A DNA stretch of 46,708 bases, taken from assembly GCA_027487625.1 (NCBI GenBank), contig JAIYDG010000685.1, positions 1-46,708 of the forward strand, in the 5' to 3' direction. This document shows positions 18,580 through 29,100 of the stretch, in pieces. The notes under the pieces were generated by a model, which made no database searches, had not been told where the DNA came from, and was given only the letters and a program-made list of their open reading frames with translations. A program made the position numbers and the translations under genes. This stretch comes from Bacteroidota bacterium. Lineage in GTDB: Bacteria; Bacteroidota; Bacteroidia; UKL13-3. Every line of letters starts with the position of its first letter. Within the stretch, counting starts at the first letter, position 1.

Positions 18580-19704
18580 ATGGCAGGTATTTACATTCAT
18601 ATTCCTTTTTGCAAACAAGCCTGCTTTTATTGTAATTTTCATTTTAGTACTAGTTTGCAATATACAAATGAGTTTGTACAATCGCTTGTAAAGGAAATAG
18701 AACTAAAGAAAAAAAACATAAATTCTTCTACAATTTTAACTCTATATTTTGGAGGCGGAACACCAAGTATTTTATCGAAAATTGAATTCAAGGAAGTTAT
18801 AAAAAAGCTAAAAGAGTCGATTGATTTATCGCAATTAATTGAATTTACAATTGAAGTAAATCCTGATGATATTACTCAAGAAAAATTAGATTTTTGGCTT
18901 GAAAATGGAGTTAACAGATTAAGTATAGGGACTCAAAGTTTCAGAGATTCAGATTTAAAATTAATGAACAGAGCTCATAGTGGAATTGAGGCTTTGAATA
19001 GTATTCATTTAGCAAAACATGCTGGATTTTCGAATATCAGTATTGATTTAATTTATGGGATTCCTGGTTTAAATAATTCAACCTGGGTAGAAAATTTGGA
19101 AAAGGTTGTATCATTAGGTATCCCGCATGTATCAAGTTATTGTTTAACTGTTGAAGAAAAAACAGCTTTATCACATTTAATTAAAATAAAGAAAATAGCC
19201 ATACCTGATGAGGAAATTGCATCAGAGCAATTCTTAATCATGATTGATTACTTAGAAAAACATGGAATTCATCAATATGAAATATCAAATTTTTCTAAAA
19301 TTGGAATGGAATCAAAGCACAATAAAAGTTATTGGTCTGGTGAAATTTACCATGGTTTAGGACCAGGTGCACATAGTTTTAATGGAGAAAACAGATACTG
19401 GAATATTTCCAATAATCAACAATATTTCAAATCAATTGAACAAGGAATTATTCCTGAAGAAATTGAAATATTAAGTCTTGAAAATAAATACAATGAGTTA
19501 ATCATGACTTCATTAAGAACTAGAGAAGGAATAGACATGGAAAGAATGTCAAAGTTGTTTTCAACTGAAATAATATCAGACTTTGAAAAAAACATTAACA
19601 AATGGATAAACAGCGGGAAAATTATTAAGCTAGAGAATCAATACTTATTAAGTAAAGAAGGAAGATTTTTTGCAGATGGAATAGCATCCGATTTATTCAT
19701 TTAA
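18580..19704 (+). CDS. hemW: HemW, radical SAM heme chaperone
   Basis: A 374-residue radical SAM protein. The cluster motif is Cys11-x3-Cys15-x2-Cys18 followed by Asn-Phe. The lack of a fourth cysteine after CxxC is the mark of HemW as opposed to HemN. Other family motifs are YFGGGTPSIL near 55-64, GTQSF near 138 and GPGAHSF near 263. HemW binds heme and delivers it to respiratory enzymes; older databases call it coproporphyrinogen oxidase-like. It is divergent from the barrel gene and convergent with the aldehyde dehydrogenase, with a 15-bp gap. Confidence 0.92.
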   Translation: MAGIYIHIPFCKQACFYCNFHFSTSLQYTNEFVQSLVKEIELKKKNINSSTILTLYFGGGTPSILSKIEFKEVIKKLKESIDLSQLIEFTIEVNPDDITQEKLDFWLENGVNRLSIGTQSFRDSDLKLMNRAHSGIEALNSIHLAKHAGFSNISIDLIYGIPGLNNSTWVENLEKVVSLGIPHVSSYCLTVEEKTALSHLIKIKKIAIPDEEIASEQFLIMIDYLEKHGIHQYEISNFSKIGMESKHNKSYWSGEIYHGLGPGAHSFNGENRYWNISNNQQYFKSIEQGIIPEEIEILSLENKYNELIMTSLRTREGIDMERMSKLFSTEIISDFEKNINKWINSGKIIKLENQYLLSKEGRFFADGIASDLFI

Positions 19705-19719
19705 ATGAAACAATCATCT

Positions 19720-21162
19720 TTAAAGTTTAATACAAACATTTTTTTGTTCTGTAAAAAACCTCAAAGCTTCCCAACCACCTTCTCTACCTACTCCACTTTG
19801 TTTAACACCACCAAAAGGCGTTCTTAAATCTCTTAACAACCAACAATTAATCCAAACAATTCCACTTTTAATTTGAGCAGAAACGCGATGAGCTTTTGTT
19901 AGATTTTCTGTCCAGATTGTAGCAGCTAATCCATATTCTGTTGAGTTAGCCATCATTAAAACTTCTTCTTCTGAATCGAATGGAGTAAGTGTAACAACAG
20001 GACCAAATATTTCTTCCTGATTGGTTCTGCAATCAAAAGAAAGTCCTTCAATTACTGTTGGTTCAATAAAATATCCTTCACTAAATTCACCACCAACATT
20101 TACAGAATTTCCGCCGCTAAGAATTGTCCCACCCTCTTCCTTTGCTAAATCTATATAAGATAAAACTTTTTCGAAATGTACCTTAGAAGCAATAGCACCA
20201 ACTTTGGTATCAGGAGCTAAAGGATTTCCTACTTTTAATAATTTAGTTTGATTAATAAATTCAGTTTTGAAAGTCTCATAAATTCCTCTTTCAATAAAAA
20301 TTCTTGAACCACATAAACAAATTTCACCTTGGTTAGTAAAACTCGATCTAACACTTTCTGCAACAGCCTTTTTAAAATCGCAATCAGCAAAAATTATATT
20401 TGGATTTTTACCTCCTAATTCAAGGGAAAGTTTTTTAAATAATGGAGCTGCATTTCGAGCAATTTCTGCTCCGGTTTTAGTACCACCTGTAAATGAAACT
20501 GCTTTGATATCAGGGTGAGTTGTCATGGTTGGACCAACTTTAGGGCCTAAACCATGAACTATATTCAAAACGCCAGCAGGCAATCCAGCTTCAATACAAA
20601 GTTCTGAAAAAAGAAAAGCCGTCATTGGTGTAATTTCTGAAGGTTTTGCAACTACACAATTACCTGCAGCAAGAGCCGGTGCAATTTTCCAAGTGAAAAG
20701 GTATAGAGGTAAATTCCAAGGACTTATGCAAGAAACAACACCCAAAGGAGTTTTTAAAGTATAATTAATTGCATGATCACCCATTGGATGTGCTTCTGAT
20801 GCAAAGTGTTCAATTGCAGTTGCAAAAAAATGAATATTGGCTTTAGCTCGGGGAATTTCTCCCTTTTGTGCTAACCAAAAAGGTTTTCCTTGATCAATAC
20901 TTTCAGCTTCAGCTAATTTGTCGTTATTTTTTTCGATTAAATTAGCCAATCTAAGCAGAATTTCACTTCTATCGTTCGCTGATTTAGCGCTCCAAGAAGG
21001 AAATGCAGCTTTAGCAGCCTGAATTGCTAATTCAACATCTTCGGAAGTGCTATCTGGACAAAAACTATAAACTTTACCTGTAGCAGGATTGATATTATCC
21101 ATGAATTCCCCTTTATGAGGTTCAATTAAATTTCCGTTGATATAATTTAGAATTTTCTGCAT
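19720..21162 (-). CDS. Aldehyde dehydrogenase, ALDH8-like (2-aminomuconate/hydroxymuconate semialdehyde type)
   Basis: A 480-residue NAD-dependent aldehyde dehydrogenase with all motifs: PWNLPL (148-153), FTGGTKTG (224-231), Glu248 in ELGGKNP, the nucleophile Cys282 in NQGEICLCGSR, and TPFGGVKQSGVGREGG near the end. The stretch NCWLLRDLRTPFGG is typical of ALDH8A1-like enzymes, which oxidise 2-aminomuconate or 2-hydroxymuconate semialdehyde in kynurenine and aromatic meta-cleavage pathways. No kynurenine gene is next to it, so the substrate is inferred. The gene appears monocistronic. The 188-bp gap to the DUF1800 gene holds nothing I recognise. Confidence 0.85.
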   Translation of the reverse strand: MQKILNYINGNLIEPHKGEFMDNINPATGKVYSFCPDSTSEDVELAIQAAKAAFPSWSAKSANDRSEILLRLANLIEKNNDKLAEAESIDQGKPFWLAQKGEIPRAKANIHFFATAIEHFASEAHPMGDHAINYTLKTPLGVVSCISPWNLPLYLFTWKIAPALAAGNCVVAKPSEITPMTAFLFSELCIEAGLPAGVLNIVHGLGPKVGPTMTTHPDIKAVSFTGGTKTGAEIARNAAPLFKKLSLELGGKNPNIIFADCDFKKAVAESVRSSFTNQGEICLCGSRIFIERGIYETFKTEFINQTKLLKVGNPLAPDTKVGAIASKVHFEKVLSYIDLAKEEGGTILSGGNSVNVGGEFSEGYFIEPTVIEGLSFDCRTNQEEIFGPVVTLTPFDSEEEVLMMANSTEYGLAATIWTENLTKAHRVSAQIKSGIVWINCWLLRDLRTPFGGVKQSGVGREGGWEALRFFTEQKNVCIKL

Positions 21163-21350
21163 AGCGCAAATTAAAGTAATTGGTATGAATTAATATGAGG
21201 TTGGGATATTTAATGAATCTTAAGAAACTGAATCATTTAATAATTCAATTTAAAAACAAAAAGTATTTACTTGTTAATCAAAAAGATAATTTTAATTTTA
21301 TACTAATTAAACTATTTCAAAAAAATAACATCCAATTATAAATTCAATTT

Positions 21351-23060
21351 ATGGAAAAGATTGACAGAAGAAATTTTTTGAAAGAATCGGCAGATGAACT
21401 TTTAGGAATAAATAACCAAGAAAAAAAGTTTGAATATGTTGATCCATCAAATAAAAAATTACCCGAAGGACTTAGAAAAACAAGCACTGGAATTGGGGCT
21501 TATACAGGAGTTTTTGATGAAAGTAAGTTGATTCATTTACTTAGAAGAACTTTATTTGGAGTAAGTGAATCTGATATTAATTTTTTCAAGAATAAAACAT
21601 TAAATGAAGTAGTAGATAGTTTGTTATTATTACCAAGTTCCCCTCCTCCTCCATTAAATAATTATAGTTATAATACCAATTTTCCTGATACTGAAGTTCC
21701 AGCAGGATCTACATGGGTAAATGCAGCAGCAAATCCAAATTTAGAAGGCCTAAGAATTGCTTCATTAAAAGCCTGGTGGTTTAGTCAAATGGCAAATCCG
21801 CAAAGAAACATCAGAGAAAAAATGACTTTGTTTTGGCATAACCATTTTGCTACTGAATCAGTAGTAATTCAAGACTCAAGGTATTTATACAAACATCATT
21901 CATTATTAAGAGCTAATTGTTTAGGCAATTTCAAGGAATTGGTAAAACAAGTTACCATAGATCCTGCGATGCTGGTTTATTTAAATGGTGAAGACAATAC
22001 CAAAACTGCACCCGATGAAAACTATGGCAGGGAATTGCAGGAGTTATTTACAGTAGGAAAAGATTTACCAATACATTATACAGAAGAAGATGTAAAAGCA
22101 GCAGCAAGAGTATTAACCGGTTGGAGGAATAATAGATTAGGCATCAGTTCCTATTTTGATTCTAACAGACATGATACTACCAACAAGCAATTTTCATCCT
22201 TTTATAACAATACTGTAATTACTGGGAGAAGCGGATCAAACGCAGGCAATGATGAATTGAATGACCTGATAAATATGATATTTAATCAGGAAGAAGTATC
22301 AAAATATATTTGTAGAAAAATCTATCGCTTTTTTGTTTATTATTTGATTGATAATAGTGTTGAGCAAAATGTAATTATTCCTTTAGCTGCGGTGTTAAGA
22401 AACAATAATTTTCAAATCAAACCTGTGATTGAAACATTATTAAAGAGCGAACATTTTTATGATGAGTTGAATCGAGCATGTATGATTAAATCACCTGCAG
22501 ATCATTTATTGGGTTTAAGCAGAAATTTGAATTTAAGCTTTCCTGACCCAAGTAATGTTCAACAATCATATGGACATTGGTTATATGCTCAACAAGTTTT
22601 AGCCATAATTGGGATGAATATAGGAGATGCACCGAATGTAGCAGGTTGGCCGGCCTATTATGAAGACCCTCAATTTTATGAACTTTGGATTAATTCTGAT
22701 TCATTACCAAAACGAAATTCGGTTTGCGATAGCTTATTATATGTTGGATATAATAGATTTAGCTTTCAATTAAAGTTGAATTGCATTTCATTTATTGAAC
22801 AATTTAGTAATCCAGAAGATCCAAACTTGCTAATAAGTTCTGCATTGAAGATACTTTACGCGTTTGATATAAGTGCCTCACATATCAACCTAATCAAAAC
22901 CAGCTTTTTATTAAGTGGTCAAAGTTCAGATCATTATTGGACAGATGTTTGGTTAACTTATAAAACAAATCCTACAGCAAGTAACAAAAATGCTGTAGAA
23001 AGCAGACTTCAAGGCATGTTTAAATATTTATTGGGTTTACCTGAATTTCAGTTATGTTAA
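21351..23060 (+). CDS. DUF1800 family protein
   Basis: A 569-residue DUF1800 protein. It starts with RRNFLKES, which looks like a twin-arginine motif, but the hydrophobic segment behind it is poor. Family motifs are LLRRTLFG near 60, KMTLFWHNHFAT near 160-171, and GRELQELFTVG near 225. DUF1800 genes almost always precede a DUF1501 gene, as here with a 16-bp gap. The pair is common in Bacteroidota and Planctomycetes and probably acts in the envelope, but no activity is established. No T9SS sorting domain is seen in this member. Confidence 0.85.
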   Translation: MEKIDRRNFLKESADELLGINNQEKKFEYVDPSNKKLPEGLRKTSTGIGAYTGVFDESKLIHLLRRTLFGVSESDINFFKNKTLNEVVDSLLLLPSSPPPPLNNYSYNTNFPDTEVPAGSTWVNAAANPNLEGLRIASLKAWWFSQMANPQRNIREKMTLFWHNHFATESVVIQDSRYLYKHHSLLRANCLGNFKELVKQVTIDPAMLVYLNGEDNTKTAPDENYGRELQELFTVGKDLPIHYTEEDVKAAARVLTGWRNNRLGISSYFDSNRHDTTNKQFSSFYNNTVITGRSGSNAGNDELNDLINMIFNQEEVSKYICRKIYRFFVYYLIDNSVEQNVIIPLAAVLRNNNFQIKPVIETLLKSEHFYDELNRACMIKSPADHLLGLSRNLNLSFPDPSNVQQSYGHWLYAQQVLAIIGMNIGDAPNVAGWPAYYEDPQFYELWINSDSLPKRNSVCDSLLYVGYNRFSFQLKLNCISFIEQFSNPEDPNLLISSALKILYAFDISASHINLIKTSFLLSGQSSDHYWTDVWLTYKTNPTASNKNAVESRLQGMFKYLLGLPEFQLC

Positions 23061-23076
23061 TTAAACTTTAGAAAAA

Positions 23077-24651
23077 ATGGACAGAAGAAAGTTTTTAAAA
23101 AAGGGAGTTGGTGCAGGTATTTTACCTGTTGTAATGAATGGATTTAGTTTAAATGCATTTGCAGAAAACCCATTGGTACAATTTTTAGGTAAAGCCGGAA
23201 ATTCAGATAGGGTTTTGGTGTTAATTCAATTAAATGGAGGAAATGATGGTTTAAACACAGTGATTCCATTGGATCAATATTCGAATTTGAGTGCTGCAAG
23301 AAGTAATATACTGATTCAGGAAAACAAGGTATTAAAATTAAATGGGAGCACTCAAACAGGTTTACACCCAATGATGAGTGAATTAAGGAATTTGTATGAT
23401 GAAGGCAAAATAGGAATAATTCAATCAGTTGGATATCCTAACCCTGATTTTTCACATTTTAGAGCAACAGATATTTGGTTAACAGCTAGTGATAGCAATC
23501 AAAATATAGAAACCGGATGGATGGGAAGATATTTAGATACAAAATACCCAAACTTTCCTACAAATTATCCAAATACTGAATTTCCTGACCCACCATCCAT
23601 TCAAATTGGGCCAATGGTTTCGCCTGCCTTACAAGGATTAAATGCAAGTTTAGGAATGAGTATTACTGACCCAACAAGTTTTTATCAATTTGTTAGTGGA
23701 ACAGTTGACCCTGCCCCAAATACACCAGCCGGACATGAATTAACTTTTGTAAGATTGGTTGCACAACAAACCCAGCAATATTCAGGCTCAATAAAATCAG
23801 CTGCAGAAAAAGCTAAAAATCTATCAACTCTTTATCCTACTTCAGGTCAAAACTCATTGGCTGACCAATTAAAAATAGTTGCACAACTTATTGCAGGAGG
23901 TTTAAAAACCCGAGTTTATATGGTGAGTTTAGGTGGATTTGATACACATTCAGCTCAATCGGTAAATGGTGCATCAGATACTGGAACTCATGCAGTTTTA
24001 CTTCAAAAGGTTTCACAAGCAATTAATGCTTTTCAGGATGATATCCAAAAACTAAACATTGCAGATAAAGTTTTGGGAATGACTTTCTCTGAATTTGGAA
24101 GAAGGATTAAATCGAATGCAAGTTTAGGAACAGATCATGGTGCAGCAGCTCCCTTGTTTATGTTTGGAAATAAAGTAAAAGGTGGTTTGTATGGCACCAA
24201 TCCTAATATTCCAGCAAATGTTGGAACGGGAGATAATTTACCAATGCAATTTGATTTCAGACAAGTTTATGCAAGTATTTTAAAGGATTGGTTTGAGGTT
24301 TCTGAAAATGAAATGAATAGTATTTTAATGAAAAGTTTTAATTCAATTCCAGTAATCAACAATACCACCACAGGAATTCTGAATAATAATAAAGACCTTT
24401 TAGGCTTAGATAATTATCCTAATCCAGCAAATGATTATACTGTAATTCGATATGAAATTAAAAGTGGAGAAATTACTATCAGTTTATTTGATCATTCTGG
24501 AAAAGAAATTGGAATACTTGATGAGGGATTTAAATCAGCTGGTAGTTATGAGTTTAGGCTTGATACCACTGGATTAAGTGAAGGTAATTATTATTATCAA
24601 TTAAGGACAAATTCAAATAGCCAAACCAAAGTTTTGTTGATACAGAGATAG
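23077..24651 (+). CDS. DUF1501 protein with T9SS sorting domain
   Basis: A 524-residue protein. The N-terminus has RRKFLKKG followed by a hydrophobic stretch and NAFAEN, resembling a Tat signal. The body is DUF1501, a sulfatase/alkaline-phosphatase-like fold: IQLNGGNDGLNTVIP near 50-64, GFDTHSAQ near 287, and GRRIKSNASLGTDHGAA near 340-356. The last 80 residues are a type A T9SS C-terminal domain, with NYPNPANDYTVIRY, a GKEIG turn and a terminal KVLLIQR. I infer export and attachment to the surface by the T9SS encoded earlier in the window. It is in an operon with the DUF1800 gene. Confidence 0.87.
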   Translation: MDRRKFLKKGVGAGILPVVMNGFSLNAFAENPLVQFLGKAGNSDRVLVLIQLNGGNDGLNTVIPLDQYSNLSAARSNILIQENKVLKLNGSTQTGLHPMMSELRNLYDEGKIGIIQSVGYPNPDFSHFRATDIWLTASDSNQNIETGWMGRYLDTKYPNFPTNYPNTEFPDPPSIQIGPMVSPALQGLNASLGMSITDPTSFYQFVSGTVDPAPNTPAGHELTFVRLVAQQTQQYSGSIKSAAEKAKNLSTLYPTSGQNSLADQLKIVAQLIAGGLKTRVYMVSLGGFDTHSAQSVNGASDTGTHAVLLQKVSQAINAFQDDIQKLNIADKVLGMTFSEFGRRIKSNASLGTDHGAAAPLFMFGNKVKGGLYGTNPNIPANVGTGDNLPMQFDFRQVYASILKDWFEVSENEMNSILMKSFNSIPVINNTTTGILNNNKDLLGLDNYPNPANDYTVIRYEIKSGEITISLFDHSGKEIGILDEGFKSAGSYEFRLDTTGLSEGNYYYQLRTNSNSQTKVLLIQR

Positions 24652-24730
24652 TTCTCAAAATGATTAAAAATTGAGAAAAAATAGGATAGATTTTCAAAAT
24701 GTTTAATCTTGTACTTTAGAAAAGTCAAGT

Positions 24731-25873
24731 TTGAAAAAAGTTAAAGTTTGCCATTTTTCATCTGTTCATAAAATCGATGATACACGTGTATTTTATCGAG
24801 AATGTGTAAGTCTTGCCCAAGATTTTGATGTTACTTTTATAGGGATTGGAGATTTTATTGGAACAATTGAAGGAGTTAAAGTAATTGGCATAAAGCCTTC
24901 TGGCAATAGAATATTCAGACTTTTCACTACAGGTTACAAGGCATTTTCTGAAGCAATTAAAACTGAAGCAGTTTTATACCATATACATGATCCTGAAATG
25001 ATTCCATTTGGGATTTTACTAAGCTTTTCAGGAAAGAAAGTAATTTATGATATTCATGAAAATACTGCTGGCGATATTTTATTTAGAGAATGGATACCCA
25101 AATTTTTGCGAAAACTATTTGTTTATACATATCAAATATTGTTAAGAGCGGCCAGCAACTATTTGCATTTAATTCCAGTTATCGCAAATAATAGTTTTAA
25201 AGAAAGATTATTTTTAAAAGAAGGAAATTATACAATCATTCAGAACTATGCTTCTATAAAACAACTAAAACCATATAGGGTAAAAAATAGGCATGAGCTT
25301 CCGGAAATAAATATTCTATATGCAGGATTAATTCAAGACCACTATTATAATATCCACCCAATTCTAGATGCATTAGAAATCCTTTCTAAGAAAGGATATT
25401 CATTTAAGTTCCATATAATAGGCGTTTTTGGATGGGGAAACATTGAGGAAGTTATGCTTAAACATCCCAATCTTAACCAGGAATTAATTGAATTTCATGG
25501 AAAACTTAAACCCGAAGAAGTTTATGAAATAAGTAAAAAGTGTTTAATTGGAATTTGTTTAAAAAATCAGCCTAATGAACTTGTTTTTTCGCACGAAAGA
25601 AAATTGTTTGAATATATTGGAATAGGTTTACCATCAATTTTTTGTAATCAAAAAATTTATCTAGAATTAAACAATAAAAACGAGATTGGAATTGCTGTTA
25701 ACTTAAAATCAGAAATTGAAATTTCGAACTCTATAGAATTGTTAATTAATGATAAAAATTTACATCAAAAACTTAGTGAAAATTGCATTGAACTTGCAGA
25801 AAAAATTACAAACTGGGAGACGGAATATTTAAAACTTCAAAACTGCTATACAAATTTATTAGCCGCCAATTAA
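24731..25873 (+). CDS. Glycosyltransferase (GT4-like)
   Basis: A 380-residue glycosyltransferase with a GT-B fold. The N-lobe begins KVKVCHFSSVHK and contains HIHDPEMIPFG near 79-89. The C-lobe has NILYAGLIQDHYYN near 195 and the donor-site region SHERKLFEYIGIGLPSI near 297-313, whose glutamate is the E of the family E-x7-E-type motif. It probably adds a sugar to a surface glycan. The start is TTG; no ATG is nearby and the N-terminal strand would be lost with a later start. A weak -7-like TACTTTAG lies just upstream. The neighbours on both sides are unrelated. Confidence 0.78.
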   Translation: MKKVKVCHFSSVHKIDDTRVFYRECVSLAQDFDVTFIGIGDFIGTIEGVKVIGIKPSGNRIFRLFTTGYKAFSEAIKTEAVLYHIHDPEMIPFGILLSFSGKKVIYDIHENTAGDILFREWIPKFLRKLFVYTYQILLRAASNYLHLIPVIANNSFKERLFLKEGNYTIIQNYASIKQLKPYRVKNRHELPEINILYAGLIQDHYYNIHPILDALEILSKKGYSFKFHIIGVFGWGNIEEVMLKHPNLNQELIEFHGKLKPEEVYEISKKCLIGICLKNQPNELVFSHERKLFEYIGIGLPSIFCNQKIYLELNNKNEIGIAVNLKSEIEISNSIELLINDKNLHQKLSENCIELAEKITNWETEYLKLQNCYTNLLAAN

Positions 25874-26118
25874 ATCAATGTTCCGTTAATTAAACCTAAG
25901 AGATGATTCCACAATTGGGAAAAAGACATGAAAAATCCCAAAAAAAAACAAGCAATGCGACATTAAATATAGCTGCTTAAATAGATTATTAGTCAAAAAG
26001 GCAAAATTTTTACGCCATTCATATAATTATCCAATAGCATTGATTCAATTAAAAATATCTTGAATGATATTGATTAAGCATAAACCGCTTAGTCTACAGA
26101 ATTGAACAACTTTTGCAT

Positions 26119-29100
26119 ATGAATAAATCTATACTCAACAACAAAACTCTAATGCTGGTTTTTATGGCCACCATTGGATTTGTTTCAGATTCATTTTCAC
26201 AAATCACTGGTGTGTCTATTTCAGCACCAACAAGTATTTGTAACAATGGTACTGGAGCAAGCATTTCTGCAACCTTAGCAGGAACACCAGTTGGACCAAC
26301 AACTTATCTTTGGACCACGACTGGTGATGGAACTTTCACGAATAGTTCAGCACAATCAACAACTTACGTGCCTGGTGCCAATGATTTAAGCACTAAAGTA
26401 TTTGCTTTATCAGTTGAAGTTGACGACAATGGAAATATCCAAAATGCAAGCGGATATTCTGTAAACATCAATAATGCTCCAACAATTTCAGCCATTTCTA
26501 ACAATGGACCTAAATGTGAGGGAGTTGCCATTAACCTTTTAGCAACAACAGCAGATGGAGATGGTACAACCCTAAATTTTGCATGGACTGGTTCAAATGG
26601 ATTTACAGCATCTACTGAGGATGCTACTATAAGCAATCCAGTAAATGCCAATGATGGTTCATACACATTAACTATTACTGATGACAACAATTGTTCAGCT
26701 TCATCGAGCACTACAGTAACAGTTTACCAAAAACCAGCTATTTCCGCTATTTCAAATGATGGTCCTAAATGTGAAGGATTAAACATTAACTTAAGTGCAA
26801 CAACAAGTGCTGGAGAATCTGCTATTTCAACTTACACTTGGGCTGGCTCAAACGGATTTTCAGCTTCAACAGAAGATGCAATTATCAATTCAGTAGTTAA
26901 TGCACATGATGGAGTGTATACCTTAACTATTGAAGATGCAAATGGATGTATTACTAATAATACAACTACAGTAGTGGTTCATCAAAAACCAAATATCTCT
27001 TCAATTTCTAATAATGGTCCTAAATGTGAAGGATTAAATATCAACTTAACTGCTTCTACAAGTGCAGGTGATGCAGCAATCTCCACCTACTCTTGGAGTG
27101 GTTCTAACGGATTTACAGCTTCTACTGAAGACGCAACAATCAATTCAGTTGTAAATGCTCATGATGGTTCTTATACATTAACTATTGAAGATGCAAACGG
27201 ATGTTCGGTAAATAGCTCAACAACTGTAACAGTTCATCAAAAACCTAGCATTACTGCCATTTCAAATAATGGACCAAAATGTGAAGGATTAAATATCAAC
27301 TTAAATGCATCAACAAGTGCTGGTGATGGAGCGATTAGTTCATACACTTGGGCTGGTTCAAACGGATTCAGTGCTTCAACTGAAGATGCAATTATTAGCT
27401 CAGCTGTAAATGCAAATGATGGTTCATATACTTTAACTGTTGAAGATGCAAATGGTTGTTCAGTTAGTAATTCAACTACAGTTGTAGTTTATCAAAAAGC
27501 CACAATTTCTGCTATTACAAACAATGGCCCAAAATGTGAAGGATTAAACATCGACTTAAATTCAACAGTAAGCGCTGGTGACGGAGCGATTTCATCTTAT
27601 ACTTGGGCTGGATCAAATGGATTTTCAGCTTCAACAGAAGATGCAACTATTAATTCAGTTGTAAACGCACATGATGGTTCATACACATTAACTGTATTAG
27701 ATGCGAACGGATGTTCAATTAATAATTCTACTTCGGTTGTTGTAAATCAAAAACCAACTATCTCTGCAATTTCTAATAATGGTCCTAAATGTGAAGGATT
27801 AAATATCGATTTAAATTCAACAATCACTATTGGTGATGGAGCAATTTCAACTTATACTTGGTCTGGTTCAAACGGATTCTCAGCATCAACAGAAGATGCA
27901 ACAATCAATTCTGTTGTAAACGCAAATGATGGATCTTATACATTAACTTTATTAGATGCGAATGGTTGTTCAGTAAACAACTCAACTACGGTTGTAGTTC
28001 ATCAAAAACCAACTATTTCTGCAATTTCTAATAATGGTCCTAAATGTGAAGGATTAAATATTAACCTAAATGCAACAACAAGTGCAGGTGATGGAGCTAT
28101 TTCTTCATACACTTGGGCTGGTTCAAACGGATTTACTGCTTCTACTGAAGACGCAATAATTAATTCAGTTGTAAACGCAAATGATGGTTCTTACACATTA
28201 ACAGTATTAGATGCGAATGGTTGTTCAGTAAATAATTCAACCACTGTTACAGTATATCAAAACCCAACAGCATCTTATAGTATTACTGAAAGTTCAGTTA
28301 TTCCTAATGACAACATTATTTGTTCAACCAGTTCAGCAAGTTTTAATGGTTCGTCTTCATCATTAGGTGATGGAAGCAGTATTACAACTTATGCTTGGTT
28401 ACGCGGAGTAACTCCAGTTGGAACAAATTCAAATTCATATTCAACATCAACAGCAGGATCTTATACATTAAGAGTAACAGATAATCTAGGCTGTTCAAAT
28501 ACCAGTTCTTCACAAACATTAACTGTAAACTCATTGCCATCAGCAACTATTGGAGTAAATGATGCAGACCAATGTATTAATGGAGTTGGATATGCTGGAA
28601 ATAACTCATTTAACTTCTCTAGCACAAACACCACCAATATTGCAAACTATGCATGGAATTTAGGAGATGGAATTGGAGCTTCAAGTGGAGCATCAAATTC
28701 TACTTATAATAGTTATGTTTATGGAGATGAAGGAACATACACAGTTACTTTGAACTTATTAGATAATAATGGATGTACTAATACAGCTACCAGAAATGTT
28801 TTTGTTCGTCCTAAACCAGTTGTAAGTTTTGCATCATCAAGTGCATTACAACAATGTTTAAGTACTAATAGCTTTGTATTTACAAATGGTACAACATTAA
28901 GTGATGGAACTCCGAATACTGGAACAAGTTATTCTTGGAATTTCAGAAACGGTTCATTAGGAACAGGGGCAACACCTACAAAAGTTTACACGGCTGATGG
29001 ACATTATACAGTAACTTTAACAGCAACTACAACTCATGGTTGTATTGATAGCTTTAATAGAGTAAATTACTTAGACGTTTGGCCTAGTCCAAATATTGTA

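Noticed and set aside
25911-25950. Hairpin TTGGGA...TCCCAA after the glycosyltransferase
   Set aside because: The loop is about 15 nt and the stem is followed by A, not T, on the coding strand, so it does not look like a terminator for that gene.
26476-28260. Regular repeats that could suggest a CRISPR array
   Set aside because: The period is 255 bp without unique spacers and the whole region is one reading frame of Ig-like domains.
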